Assembly: GCA_945883845.1 (NCBI GenBank)
Contig: CAMCYI010000008.1
Span: forward strand, 1-64,000
DNA length: 64,000 nt
Direction: 5' to 3'
Source of the DNA: Bacteriovorax stolpii
GTDB lineage: Bacteria; Bdellovibrionota; Bacteriovoracia; Bacteriovoracales; Bacteriovoracaceae
The position numbers and the translations under genes are program-made. The notes beneath the pieces are model-generated. The model worked only from the letters and a program-made list of their open reading frames with translations, ran no database searches and was not told where the DNA came from. Numbering within the stretch: the first letter of the stretch is position 1; every line of letters begins with the position of its first letter. Shown here piece after piece: positions 23,490 through 31,733 of the stretch.

Positions 23490-23975
23490 ATGTACCACTC
23501 ACTTCAGGACCATTTATGGTTTATGGGTCTTGCTCTTGAGCAAGCCGAAATCGCATACAGACTGGGCGAAGTTCCGGTAGGCGCAGTTCTTGTTTCTCCG
23601 AATGGTGAAGTCCTCTCCCGCCAGCACAATGTGAAAGAATCAAATTTCAATCCGGTCGGACATGCAGAAATTCTCGCACTTATCGATGGTGCAAAAAAAA
23701 ATCAGAACTGGCGTCTCACCGATTGCACTCTCTATGTGACATTGGAACCCTGCCCCATGTGCCTCACCGGTCTTGTTCAGGCCCGTATCAAGCAATGTGT
23801 TTTTGGTTCATACGATTCAAAAGGCGGGGCCTTAAGCCTTGGCTATCACATCCATCAGGATAAGCGCCTCAATCATCAATTTTCCGTCGTGGGTGGCGTT
23901 CGTCACTTCGAATGCTCAAAGCTTCTCTCGCAGTTTTTCAGAGAGCGTCGCGGGGCTTACAAGGTCAAGAATTAG
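23490..23975 (+). CDS. tadA: tRNA adenosine-34 deaminase
   Basis: 161 residues, a full-length TadA. It converts A34 to inosine in tRNA-Arg(ACG); the substrate tRNA-Arg with anticodon ACG is itself encoded at 4202-4278. HAEIL (zinc-binding His and catalytic Glu) and PCPMC (two zinc cysteines) are intact, and PVGAVLV precedes them as usual. ATG 23490 follows the PilZ gene's stop by one base; the conserved N-terminus begins there, so earlier in-frame codons in the PilZ gene are not used. Confidence 0.95.
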   Translation: MYHSLQDHLWFMGLALEQAEIAYRLGEVPVGAVLVSPNGEVLSRQHNVKESNFNPVGHAEILALIDGAKKNQNWRLTDCTLYVTLEPCPMCLTGLVQARIKQCVFGSYDSKGGALSLGYHIHQDKRLNHQFSVVGGVRHFECSKLLSQFFRERRGAYKVKN

Positions 23976-24030
23976 TTGTCTGAATCTCCATTGCCATGTT
24001 AAAAAAGACCTTCATTTTCGTTGCTTAGAT

Positions 24031-24120
24031 GGAGTTGTGTCAGAGCGGTCGAATGAGAACGCTTGGAAAGCGTTTAATGGTGAAAGCCATTCGAGAGTTC
24101 GAATCTCTCCAACTCCGCCA
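24031..24120 (+). tRNA. tRNA-Ser (anticodon GGA)
   Basis: 90 nt, class II with a long variable arm. Acceptor GGAGTTG pairs with CAACTCC, the anticodon stem ACGCT/AGCGT holds TTGGAAA with anticodon GGA, the T arm is GAGAG-TTCGAAT-CTCTC and G-CCA is encoded. Only 9 bp separate it from the end of the convergent lyase gene. Confidence 0.95.
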
Positions 24121-24129
24121 TCTTTTAAG

Positions 24130-25893
24130 CTATCTTCCACATCTGTGAGCTGGAAGTGTTCCAAGACCTTTACCAATCTTGCTGACATGATCTCCGGCCA
24201 GTTCATTGATGTACTCTTCAACGTTAGTATAACCGTCTTTATCATCATCACCGTTTGCATCTGAAGCGAGATTTCTATTGAGCATGCGACGGTCTTCCCA
24301 TGCATCCGACATCCCATCACGATCTGAATCAAGTGGAGCAACAGCTGCGAACATTTGCGGCCATCCTCCAACTTCAGTTGGATTATCAATAATCATTCCT
24401 CGACAGTTAAAGAACTCACTTACGACTCGAGCATCTGATGAGTCTCGTGAAGGCAAGTTAGAACCAGCGAATGCCAAAATATCCAGAGCTGCTTGCTTTA
24501 CTGGATAAGCTGGAGCTGTAAGACCTTGTCCAACAGGTTGAGCAACAGTGTAGACACGTGAGCTTAATGGAAGGATCAGGTTTTCAGCTTCACCGGAAAG
24601 TCCGCGACGATTAGGATCAAGGTTGTCTTTCAAGTAGAGAGAAAAACCGTATTTACCTGAGTTCGCATAATCGAAAGCAGCGTAAGCACCATTAAGATTA
24701 GTAAATGATTCTGGTCCCATTTGAAAAATATTTCCTACAGCGTTTATATTGATTTTCCCATGCTCATCATAGAATTCACCAAAAGCCTCACGGACGTTAT
24801 AGAAAACGTTGTTCACGAGATCAACCTGATGTGCTGCAACTGAAGCCGAAGAAACGTTTGGCACTCGACGAGTGTTATTTGCAACATAGTTCATATGAAG
24901 TGTTGTGCGGTTACCTTTTAGGAATGGACCCTTACTGTGTTCGCCACTCACGTGAGTTGAGCGAGAAAGACCTTCGTAAACAAAGCTCCACTGCACTGTT
25001 AAATCACTCGCAGCTGGCCCTGTTTGCACTAATTCATCAGTCGCCCATGACATTGAAACGTGATCGATAATAACTCTCACCGCAGGGCGATCTTTTGATG
25101 CAATTGTAATGGCATCAACCAAGTCAGAAATTTGAACTGACGGGCCTGGACGAACACGAAGGTGACGGATAACAACATCGTTGGCATCAACAAGAATCGG
25201 TGACTGTAAATTATTTCTGTTACGTAACTGAATTCCACCAGGGGAAGTTTGTCCTGCGATTGTAATGAATGGATTGTTAATGGCCAATGCTGAATCCAGC
25301 AAGATTGTACCTGAAGCACTGAACACACAAGTGCGAGCACCAACTGCACTTACGCATTCCCGCAGAGATCCTACACCAGCATCAGCTAAACTTGAGACGA
25401 TAAAGATTTTACCACCACGGCCACCGATTGATTTAGCTCCGAATCCTTCCGCTGTTGGGAATGCTTTAAGACCAGAGCTTGTAACGGGCACAGGTGTTGG
25501 TGTTGGTGTTGGTGTTGGCGTTGGTGTTGGCGTAACAACAACTGGAGCCAGTGTTTTCACTGATACAGCGATAGAAGATGAGTATCGTTTTACAGATTTC
25601 TTAATTATATAAGATCTGATTGAGTAACTATAGCTACTAGCTGGCATAACGCTTACTTCGTTATACGAAGTAACATTGGCCCCTAGATTAACTGTAACGA
25701 CAGCAGTTCCCAGAGTGCGCTTCAATTCAAACCCTGCTTCATTTGTTGAGTTATCTTTCCAGTTAAGCTTCAAAGACTTTTGAGCGATGGCCGAAGCAAT
25801 CAGTGCACTAGGTGCTATCGGGGCAACAGAGTCTTGAGCAATTGCTGTGCTTGAAACAATCAGAAGCGAAGTGAAGGTGAGCATGGTACGCAT
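24130..25893 (-). CDS. Secreted pectate-lyase-like (PL1 family) protein
   Basis: 587 residues. Signal peptide (1-19, AIA-QD), a fibronectin-III-like domain (~22-115; LKLNWKDNSTNEAGFEL), a Pro-Thr-Val linker (~118-135), then a right-handed beta-helix domain starting AFPTAEGFGAKSIGGRGGKI, the usual opening of PL1 pectate lyases, with IDHVSMSWATDE as the substrate/calcium region. The C-terminus (DSDRDGMSDAWED and DANGDDDKDGYTNVEEY) is a calcium-binding thrombospondin-3-like pair. Expected to cleave pectin-like polysaccharide outside the cell. GGAG precedes the ATG. Whether it acts on pectin or on another uronate polymer is open. Confidence 0.88.
   Translation of the reverse strand: MRTMLTFTSLLIVSSTAIAQDSVAPIAPSALIASAIAQKSLKLNWKDNSTNEAGFELKRTLGTAVVTVNLGANVTSYNEVSVMPASSYSYSIRSYIIKKSVKRYSSSIAVSVKTLAPVVVTPTPTPTPTPTPTPVPVTSSGLKAFPTAEGFGAKSIGGRGGKIFIVSSLADAGVGSLRECVSAVGARTCVFSASGTILLDSALAINNPFITIAGQTSPGGIQLRNRNNLQSPILVDANDVVIRHLRVRPGPSVQISDLVDAITIASKDRPAVRVIIDHVSMSWATDELVQTGPAASDLTVQWSFVYEGLSRSTHVSGEHSKGPFLKGNRTTLHMNYVANNTRRVPNVSSASVAAHQVDLVNNVFYNVREAFGEFYDEHGKININAVGNIFQMGPESFTNLNGAYAAFDYANSGKYGFSLYLKDNLDPNRRGLSGEAENLILPLSSRVYTVAQPVGQGLTAPAYPVKQAALDILAFAGSNLPSRDSSDARVVSEFFNCRGMIIDNPTEVGGWPQMFAAVAPLDSDRDGMSDAWEDRRMLNRNLASDANGDDDKDGYTNVEEYINELAGDHVSKIGKGLGTLPAHRCGR
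25493..25533 (-). repeat. Hexanucleotide tandem repeat in the lyase linker
   Basis: About seven near-perfect copies of GGTGTT on the plus strand (two carry GGCGTT), encoding a Pro-Thr linker on the minus strand. Slippage would change the linker by two residues per unit and leave the frame intact. Confidence 0.85.
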
Positions 25894-26057
25894 ATTTACT
25901 CCGTGGAAGTGATTACGAGATTTTAAGTCTTAACCAAATTTGAGGAGGGTGATATTTTTTTTTAAATGTGTAAGCACTGTAAATACAAGTGGTTAGCCCG
26001 AGGCGCTCGGTCCGAAATCACTGCTTTGGTGCCCAGTATTAATGTCAAAGCCTTATT

Positions 26058-26465
26058 CTATTTTGAAATTGATTCTTTCACCGATGCAATCCTGCAGTGG
26101 TTTTTCGTTCCGGAAACGGACGCAAGAACGTTGTAGTATCTGATCTGATCGCAACTGCCGATTCCCACCACGAGTTTGATGGCCACACCAGTTTTGTAAA
26201 TTTCAACGACATCAGAATGCTCAACGGAATAACCCTGAGCTTTTGATAATTTTTGCACTTCACTTATGGCCTGCGATTTACATGGAATGGAGACAGGAAG
26301 ATTTTCTTCGGGAAACTCGACGGCATCATCCGGAACAATATCAGAATTGACCTTGGCGAAGCCCGTCAGGGAAAGAATAAGCATGGTCACAATGGTCAGG
26401 CCTGTTCTCAGAGGTATCCCCTTAGCAGACTTAAAATCCTGCGCACCATGCCGCGGCGCAACCAA
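26058..26465 (-). CDS. Small secreted protein, unknown function
   Basis: Up to 135 residues; the start is unsure. A signal-peptide-like stretch (LTIVTMLILSLTGFA) begins about 20 residues in, so the true start may be an internal GTG or the TTG at 26465; neither has a good ribosome-binding site. The mature domain of ~100 residues has three cysteines (IPCKSQ, GSCDQ, HCRIA) and regular beta-alpha spacing, and no known family. The space up to the beta-lactamase gene (26466-26695) holds only that gene's promoter as far as I can see. Confidence 0.6.
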   Translation of the reverse strand: MVAPRHGAQDFKSAKGIPLRTGLTIVTMLILSLTGFAKVNSDIVPDDAVEFPEENLPVSIPCKSQAISEVQKLSKAQGYSVEHSDVVEIYKTGVAIKLVVGIGSCDQIRYYNVLASVSGTKNHCRIASVKESISK

Positions 26466-26659
26466 AAGGTCAAGAAGTGCCTAATATTCTGTAATTTTTA
26501 TCATTCACACAGGGCGGTTAAGGACTCGAATTTCTTTACAGAACTGGGGAAGGTGCTTAGTATCGACGACGGCAGTCTGACTCAGATGAGCATTTCGCCA
26601 TCAACCCCGCCAGGCCAGGAATGGAGCAACGGTAGTGGTTTGGGATGTTGTGTTTGGGC

Positions 26660-26688
26660 TTGGGCTGCCGCTTTTTTTTCTGTATTCT
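26660..26688 (+). promoter_or_regulatory. Promoter of the beta-lactamase gene, probably leaderless
   Basis: TTGGGC, 17-bp spacer, TATTCT, ending 7 nt (CTTCCCC) before the ATG. There is no ribosome-binding site. The arrangement and the C-rich spacer match the pdxH start. Confidence 0.5.
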
Positions 26689-26695
26689 CTTCCCC

Positions 26696-27508
26696 ATGAA
26701 AACTATTTCTTTGCTTCTTCTCTCCCTCATTCTTTTCTCATGTTCCACTGCCCGCAAGTTCGAGAATAAAAATGTCTGCTTTCTGATCTATGATTTGCAG
26801 ACAAAGAAGTTTAAGAAAAAAATCAATTCATCTTTCTGTCGTGAGGAGCTTCCGGCTGCCTCGACATTCAAAGTTCCGCTCGCCCTCATGGCATTCGATA
26901 CTGAGATCCTGAAAGACGAAACCACGACGATTATGTGGGACCACACGCCTAATACCATCGAGGCCTGGAACAAGGATCATACGGCAGAGTCGTGGATGAA
27001 AGATTCTGTTGTCTGGTATTCTCAGGCCATCACTCCGCAGATCGGTCAGCAGAAGATCGAGCATTACTTGCGTGACTTCAAATACGGTAATCTTGATTTC
27101 TCTGGTGGGATCAAGCACGCATGGCTGACACCGGCGCCGATAAACAAAGAACAGATTAAAAACTCACTGAAAATTTCCGGCTACGGGCAGGTAGAATTCC
27201 TGGCGAAATTCTGGAACCAGACTTTGCCAGTTTCAAAACATGCTTTCGAGATGACGAAGAAAATCCTTCCGAAAGAAGTAAATCCTCCTCACAGAACGAT
27301 TCAGGGAAAAACAGGCTCAGGATTTATCGATGACGAGATGAAGTATAGAATCGGATGGTATGTTGCGCATCTCAGTGTCGGAGCGAAAGATTACATCGTC
27401 GTAACAAATTTTGTAGATAATCGTGAAATGCCGCAACCTAGAAACTACGGTGGCCTCGAAGCGAAAGAACTCACCAAGCAGCTGCTTTCAGAAGAAGATC
27501 TTTGGTAA
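26696..27508 (+). CDS. Class D (OXA-type) beta-lactamase, lipoprotein
   Basis: 270 residues. Signal peptide with lipobox LFS-Cys16, so membrane-attached. All class D elements are present: STFK (nucleophile Ser56 and Lys59), S104-V-V in DSVVWYSQ, YGN at 130-132 and K205-T-G. They hydrolyse penicillins, often carbapenems; the spectrum cannot be read here. The length fits OXA enzymes. The gene is single, with no regulator or mobile element, and its composition matches the neighbours, so it looks chromosomal and old. Start has no ribosome-binding site. Confidence 0.92.
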   Translation: MKTISLLLLSLILFSCSTARKFENKNVCFLIYDLQTKKFKKKINSSFCREELPAASTFKVPLALMAFDTEILKDETTTIMWDHTPNTIEAWNKDHTAESWMKDSVVWYSQAITPQIGQQKIEHYLRDFKYGNLDFSGGIKHAWLTPAPINKEQIKNSLKISGYGQVEFLAKFWNQTLPVSKHAFEMTKKILPKEVNPPHRTIQGKTGSGFIDDEMKYRIGWYVAHLSVGAKDYIVVTNFVDNREMPQPRNYGGLEAKELTKQLLSEEDLW

Positions 27509-27558
27509 TTTTCCGAGGGAAAATAAACAAAAAAATATCGAACTTAAATAAACTTACA

Positions 27559-27582
27559 TCGCTTTTTAATTCTTAAAAGCGA
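27559..27582 (+). other. AT-rich inverted repeat upstream of dnaX
   Basis: TCGCTTTT / AAAAGCGA with an 8-nt loop, 50 bp after the beta-lactamase stop. It lacks a T run. It could be a weak terminator of the lactamase transcript or an RNA stem in the dnaX leader. Confidence 0.35.
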
Positions 27583-27655
27583 AGCATCTGCACCATGACT
27601 TACGTGCCGAACTCCCCTATTTACCGACTAGCAAAATCAATTTTTTTGGAGAGTT

Positions 27656-29260
27656 ATGGCCTATCAGGTGCTTGCTCGAAAATGGCGTCCAAAGCAGTTT
27701 GAAGAAGTCGTAGGACAGACCCATGTCACGCGCACTCTTCAGAACGCAATAAAACAAAATAAGCTCGCTCACGCCTATCTTTTTACAGGGACGCGTGGAG
27801 TTGGGAAAACTTCAATCGCACGTTTGTTCGCAAAAGCCATTCGTTGTGAAAACAGAAAACCAGATTTCAATCCGTGTCTTGTTTGTGTCACTTGTAAGGA
27901 CATTGATTCCGGTAGTTCCATGGACTTCATGGAAATCGATGGAGCCTCTAATAATAGTGTCGATGATGTTCGCTCATTAATTGAAAACGTTCAGTACCTT
28001 CCGACTCGTGGAACTCACAAAATCTACGTGATTGATGAAGTACACATGCTTTCAACGAGTGCCTTCAATGCTCTTCTTAAGACGCTTGAAGAACCGCCTG
28101 CTCATACAATCTTTATTCTTGCGACAACTGATCCTCATAAACTTCTTGGAACAGTGATCTCGCGTACACAGAGGTACGATTTTAAAAATGTGCCTGTGGA
28201 TATTCTCACGGTCCACATTCTGAAAATAGCACAGGCCGAAGGAATCAATTTCTCTTCTGATAAAGTCGCCAAGAAACTTGCAGAACTCGGTCATGGTTCC
28301 GTACGCGATGCTCTTTCAATTTTCGATCAGGTGCTTGGTCTCTCAGGTTCGCAGACAGTTACTGAGGATTCACTTTCACAGGCGCTGGGACTCGCCGGAA
28401 CTTCTGCACTTAAGGATCTCCTCACAAGCATACTTACCGGCAACTCACAGAAAACATCTGCAATTTTCCAGGGTCTCGTTGCTGAAAATATCGACCTCAA
28501 AAAACTTTGCGATCAGATTCTCGACAGCATGTATCTCGTCATTAATTCAATTGATGATCAGAAAGCCCTTTATCAGGATGAGATCATCGCTGAGAACGCT
28601 CTCAGTGGTGTGACGATTGCTGAGCTCTTCTGGATTTACGAAACTCTTGTGAAAGATTTCTCGTGGGGTCTTGCGACTTTGAATCCGGAAAAAGTTGTTC
28701 TGATTCTGTTACAAAAAGTAAGCCTTCGTCGGACGATACTCTCTGGTGAAGATATTAAATTAGAGGACGTCCCGCAAAACGTGGGAAAGTCAGAGGCCGG
28801 ACGGGAAGTTAGAACTGCAGCTCCCGAAGTCCCGGCGAAGACGTGGAATGAGTTCATTGCCTACTTAAGGCAAGCGTCTCCGGCACTGGGATCTAATCTT
28901 GAGCATGGGAACCTGCTCGAGAATCTGAACCCGGGAGAAAAGCCCTTCCTTGTGAAACTCGCCTTTCCGGAAACAGCTTCAGTGTTCTTCGAGTATCTGG
29001 AAGACAAAGAAGTTTACGCCAGATTGAAAAATCACATGGCCGATTACTTTGAACTTTCGGTCGATGATATCCAGTTCAAAACTCAGTTGATGAGTCTTGA
29101 AGAGAAGAAAGACAAGAATTTCAGGACGACTGTTGAAATTGATGACGAGCTGAAGGCAATAGAAGTTGAAGAGAGAAGACAAAAAATTCTCAACGATCCT
29201 TTCGTGAAAGAAGCGGAGAAAATTTTTAACTCGAAGATTGATAAAATTATTTTGAACTAG
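27656..29260 (+). CDS. dnaX: DNA polymerase III subunit gamma/tau
   Basis: 534 residues, the clamp-loader ATPase. MAYQVLARKWRP is the usual N-terminus; Walker A GTRGVGKTS lies at 45-53, the zinc cysteines at 64, 74, 77 and 80, and VIDEVHMLS is Walker B. The C-terminal part after ~370 is variable and short compared with E. coli tau. I see no A-rich slippage heptamer that would produce a gamma form. GGAGAG precedes the ATG. It heads the run dnaX-ybaB-recR, a conserved neighbourhood, continuing into the roadblock and mglA genes. Confidence 0.95.
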   Translation: MAYQVLARKWRPKQFEEVVGQTHVTRTLQNAIKQNKLAHAYLFTGTRGVGKTSIARLFAKAIRCENRKPDFNPCLVCVTCKDIDSGSSMDFMEIDGASNNSVDDVRSLIENVQYLPTRGTHKIYVIDEVHMLSTSAFNALLKTLEEPPAHTIFILATTDPHKLLGTVISRTQRYDFKNVPVDILTVHILKIAQAEGINFSSDKVAKKLAELGHGSVRDALSIFDQVLGLSGSQTVTEDSLSQALGLAGTSALKDLLTSILTGNSQKTSAIFQGLVAENIDLKKLCDQILDSMYLVINSIDDQKALYQDEIIAENALSGVTIAELFWIYETLVKDFSWGLATLNPEKVVLILLQKVSLRRTILSGEDIKLEDVPQNVGKSEAGREVRTAAPEVPAKTWNEFIAYLRQASPALGSNLEHGNLLENLNPGEKPFLVKLAFPETASVFFEYLEDKEVYARLKNHMADYFELSVDDIQFKTQLMSLEEKKDKNFRTTVEIDDELKAIEVEERRQKILNDPFVKEAEKIFNSKIDKIILN

Positions 29261-29272
29261 CGGGAGCCACTT

Positions 29273-29581
29273 ATGAATATGAATAACCTGATGAAACAAG
29301 CTCAGCAAATGCAGGCAAAACTCGCCATGCTTCAGAACGAACTCAACGACCGCGAAGTTGAAGCTTCTGCCGGCGGTGGTGCAGTTAAGGTTAAAGTAAA
29401 TGGCAAGCAGCAGGTTCTAAGTATTGAGATCAGTAAAGAAGCTGTTGATCCTAATGATGTTGCCACACTGGAAGAACTCGTTCTGACAGCTGTGAACTCT
29501 GGTCTTAAGGCCTCTCAGGACATGGTTCAGCAAGCGATGTCGAAAGTCACAGGCGGCATGAATATACCAGGGATGTTTTAA
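29273..29581 (+). CDS. YbaB/EbfC nucleoid-associated protein
   Basis: 102 residues, full length. MNMNNLMKQAQQMQAKL and the later VKVKVNGKQQVLSIEIS..AVDP are the family blocks. YbaB/EbfC dimers bind DNA and sit almost universally between dnaX and recR, as here (12 bp and 2 bp spacing). CGGGAG precedes the ATG. Confidence 0.95.
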   Translation: MNMNNLMKQAQQMQAKLAMLQNELNDREVEASAGGGAVKVKVNGKQQVLSIEISKEAVDPNDVATLEELVLTAVNSGLKASQDMVQQAMSKVTGGMNIPGMF

Positions 29582-29583
29582 GC

Positions 29584-30180
29584 ATGATCCAACTCCCTGA
29601 AGTCATCAAGAATGCAGTTGAAGCTCTCACCCGCCTGCCGGGTGTTGGCGAGAAGACTGCTTTCCGGATGGTTATGAGCATGACTCACTGGAGAGGCGCA
29701 GAGCTGATTGAAGTAGGAAATGCTATTTCTGAACTTCGTGATCTTAAACTGTGTCAGGACTGCGGAATGTTTTCTGAAGCGCAGTTTTGCTCAGTCTGCC
29801 TGGATGAAAATCGTCAGAGCATTAAATCAATCTGCGTGGTGGAAAATCACGCAGACCTGATAGCCATCGAAAAAAGTAGTACCTTCAAAGGTACTTACCA
29901 TATCCTCGGCGGAGTATTAAATCCGCTTCTTGGTGTCGGCCCCGATGAATTAAAAATGGATGAGTTAAAAAACCGGATCATCGAAAGAGAAGTTCAGGAA
30001 GTTATTCTCGCCATCAATCCTTCTGTAGAAGGAGATGCTACTTGTTCTTATTTTAAAACATTACTTCCGGAAACCGTGAAGGTTGAAAGAATCGGTTTTG
30101 GTGTACCTATCGGCGGAAACCTTGAGTACCTCGATCCGATGACGATTACGAAAGCTTTAGAAAACAGGAAGAGATTCTAG
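29584..30180 (+). CDS. recR: Recombination protein RecR
   Basis: 198 residues. The helix-hairpin-helix LTRLPGVGEKTAFRM, the four-cysteine zinc finger (CQDCGMF..AQFCSVC) and the TOPRIM region (SICVVENHADLIAIE, then L.R..EVILA.NPS.EGD) are complete. RecR works with RecF/RecO to load RecA at gaps. It follows ybaB by two bases and precedes the roadblock gene by two. Confidence 0.96.
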   Translation: MIQLPEVIKNAVEALTRLPGVGEKTAFRMVMSMTHWRGAELIEVGNAISELRDLKLCQDCGMFSEAQFCSVCLDENRQSIKSICVVENHADLIAIEKSSTFKGTYHILGGVLNPLLGVGPDELKMDELKNRIIEREVQEVILAINPSVEGDATCSYFKTLLPETVKVERIGFGVPIGGNLEYLDPMTITKALENRKRF

Positions 30181-30182
30181 AT

Positions 30183-30680
30183 ATGAGTAAGTTGAACCTC
30201 ACAGAAAGAGTGAAACTATTGCTGGAGCCTAAAAGGGTTTCTGTCGATGCACGTCTTTTTGTCACGAGAGACGACGGAATCACGATCTACGATTCTGTAC
30301 AGAACCAGACCACGACTTCCGTGGCGGCTCTTGTCAGCGGCGTCTGGCAGGCCTCTGAAGCTTTGATGAATCTGGTGAATCAGAATTCTGATGTGCTCGA
30401 ATTCCGCTTGGGTTTCGATACGTCATCACAGGGAATTTTTCTCGTACCTCTGGAGATCTCAGGAAAGAGATATTTCCTCGGTGCGATTTATACAGGACTC
30501 ACGAATCCGGGCCAGCTCAAGCGAAGAGTGGCGATGATGAAAGAAGAGTTCGATGTTGTTTTTGCCCAGTCTATGCCTGTGAAAAAGCCAATGATGGCTT
30601 TTGAGGCTCGCGAAGGGTTTTTATTCAAAGATATTTCGGATGAAGAGATCGATCGTCTCTTCGCCCCGGGCAGGATTTAA
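30183..30680 (+). CDS. Roadblock/LC7-domain protein, possible MglA regulator
   Basis: 165 residues. Residues ~25-125 fit a roadblock/LC7 fold (DGITIYDS, a long helix with VAALVSGVWQASEAL, then strands IFLVPLEISGKRYFLGAIY and a final helix). Proteins of this fold act on small GTPases; MglB is the MglA GTPase-activating protein in Myxococcus. The gene ends at the base before the mglA start codon, so a partnership is very likely, though I cannot tell activator from exchange factor. The ~35-residue C-terminal extension ending in IDRLFAPGRI is unusual. Confidence 0.75.
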   Translation: MSKLNLTERVKLLLEPKRVSVDARLFVTRDDGITIYDSVQNQTTTSVAALVSGVWQASEALMNLVNQNSDVLEFRLGFDTSSQGIFLVPLEISGKRYFLGAIYTGLTNPGQLKRRVAMMKEEFDVVFAQSMPVKKPMMAFEAREGFLFKDISDEEIDRLFAPGRI

Positions 30681-31271
30681 ATGTCATTTGTTAACTATCA
30701 TACCAAAGAGATTAACTGCAAAATCGTCTACTACGGGCCGGGCCTTGGTGGAAAGACGACGAACATTCAATATATCTATCAGAAGACCAGCGCTCAAAAC
30801 AAAGGTCAGATGATTACGCTCAATACTGAAAACGAAAGAACTCTGTTCTTCGATTTCCTTCCGCTTGATCTCGGTGAGATTCGTGGCTTTAAGACACGTT
30901 TCCATCTGTACACGGTTCCTGGCCAGGTCTTTTACGAGGCCAGCCGCAAGTTGATTCTTCGTGGAGTAGATGGTCTTGTATTTGTTGCGGATTCACAGGT
31001 TGAGAGAATGGACTCGAATCTGGAGTCCCTCCGTGGTCTTGAGAAGAATCTCACAGATCAGGGTTACGACCTCACTAAAGTTCCTATGGTCCTTCAATGG
31101 AACAAGCGCGATCTGCCGAACATTGTGTCGACAGAAGATCTCCAGCACCAACTGAATAAAAGAAAACTTCCTGCGTTTGAAGCTATAGCGACGAGCGGAG
31201 AGGGAGTTTTTGAAACACTAAAAATGATATCAAAATCAGTCCTCCTTAATATTAAGGGCGGACTTGAATAG
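30681..31271 (+). CDS. mglA: MglA-type small Ras-like GTPase
   Basis: 196 residues, cytoplasmic. [10 protein letters not shown] is the P-loop, TVPGQ replaces the usual switch-II DxxG as in MglA, and QWNKRDLP is the base-binding N/TKxD motif. [29 protein letters not shown] is diagnostic. MglA sets cell polarity and gliding or pilus motility in Myxococcus, and is needed for prey entry in Bdellovibrio. Directly downstream of recR and of a roadblock gene. Confidence 0.95.
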   Translation: MSFVNYHTKEINCKIVYYGPGLGGKTTNIQYIYQKTSAQNKGQMITLNTENERTLFFDFLPLDLGEIRGFKTRFHLYTVPGQVFYEASRKLILRGVDGLVFVADSQVERMDSNLESLRGLEKNLTDQGYDLTKVPMVLQWNKRDLPNIVSTEDLQHQLNKRKLPAFEAIATSGEGVFETLKMISKSVLLNIKGGLE

Positions 31272-31290
31272 ATTTTTGAAGGAGTAACCC

Positions 31291-31725
31291 ATGGCCGCAG
31301 AAAAAGTAAGAGCACTGAGCAAGAAGCAACTTGAGACGTTAAGACAGAAGCTCTTAGCCGAAAAACACAGTCTGGTGTTCGCTGAACTCACAGACAATAT
31401 CAGTCTTTCTCTCCCGGAAGGAAGTGACGAAGTTGAGCAGTCCATCACGGATTACCAAAACTCGCACCTACTTCGTTTCCGCAACCGCGAAGTTTTCTAC
31501 ACAAAGAAAATCGAAGGTGCCCTGAAGAAATTTGAAGTGAATGAATACGGCATGTGCAATGAGTGCGGTTCGTGGATCAAGTTCGAGCGTTTGCTCGCAC
31601 GCCCGACTGCTGAAATGTGCATTCAATGTAAAGAAGAAGCGGAACGCGAAGAGTCTTCGAGCTTCTTCGGCCGCCAGAGCAAGTCACTTGGTAAAACTGT
31701 TGACCTCACGGGAATGCTCGCTTAA
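31291..31725 (+). CDS. DksA/TraR-type zinc-finger protein
   Basis: 144 residues: a coiled-coil hairpin (~15-80, LRQKLLAEKHSLVFAEL) followed by CNECG...CIQC, the four-cysteine zinc finger of the DksA/TraR family. These bind the RNA polymerase secondary channel and tune rRNA and stress promoters with ppGpp. The acidic pair at the coiled-coil tip of true DksA (DxxDxA) is not obvious here, so it may be a divergent member. AAGGAG precedes the ATG, 19 bp after mglA. Confidence 0.85.
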   Translation: MAAEKVRALSKKQLETLRQKLLAEKHSLVFAELTDNISLSLPEGSDEVEQSITDYQNSHLLRFRNREVFYTKKIEGALKKFEVNEYGMCNECGSWIKFERLLARPTAEMCIQCKEEAEREESSSFFGRQSKSLGKTVDLTGMLA

Positions 31726-31733
31726 GGAAAGTT

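Noticed and set aside
24012..24389. Minus-strand frame crossing tRNA-Ser
   Set aside because: It spans the tRNA and is a shadow of the pectate-lyase gene in another frame.
25493..25533. CRISPR-like or phase-variable repeat
   Set aside because: It is a 6-bp in-frame coding repeat without spacers; it can change length but not reading frame.
26253..26757. Frames on both strands between the small secreted gene and the beta-lactamase
   Set aside because: No ribosome-binding sites, low-quality composition, and they overlap the promoter of the lactamase gene.
27656..29260. Programmed frameshift in dnaX giving gamma and tau
   Set aside because: I looked for an A6G-type slippery heptamer with a downstream stem after the ATPase domains and saw none.
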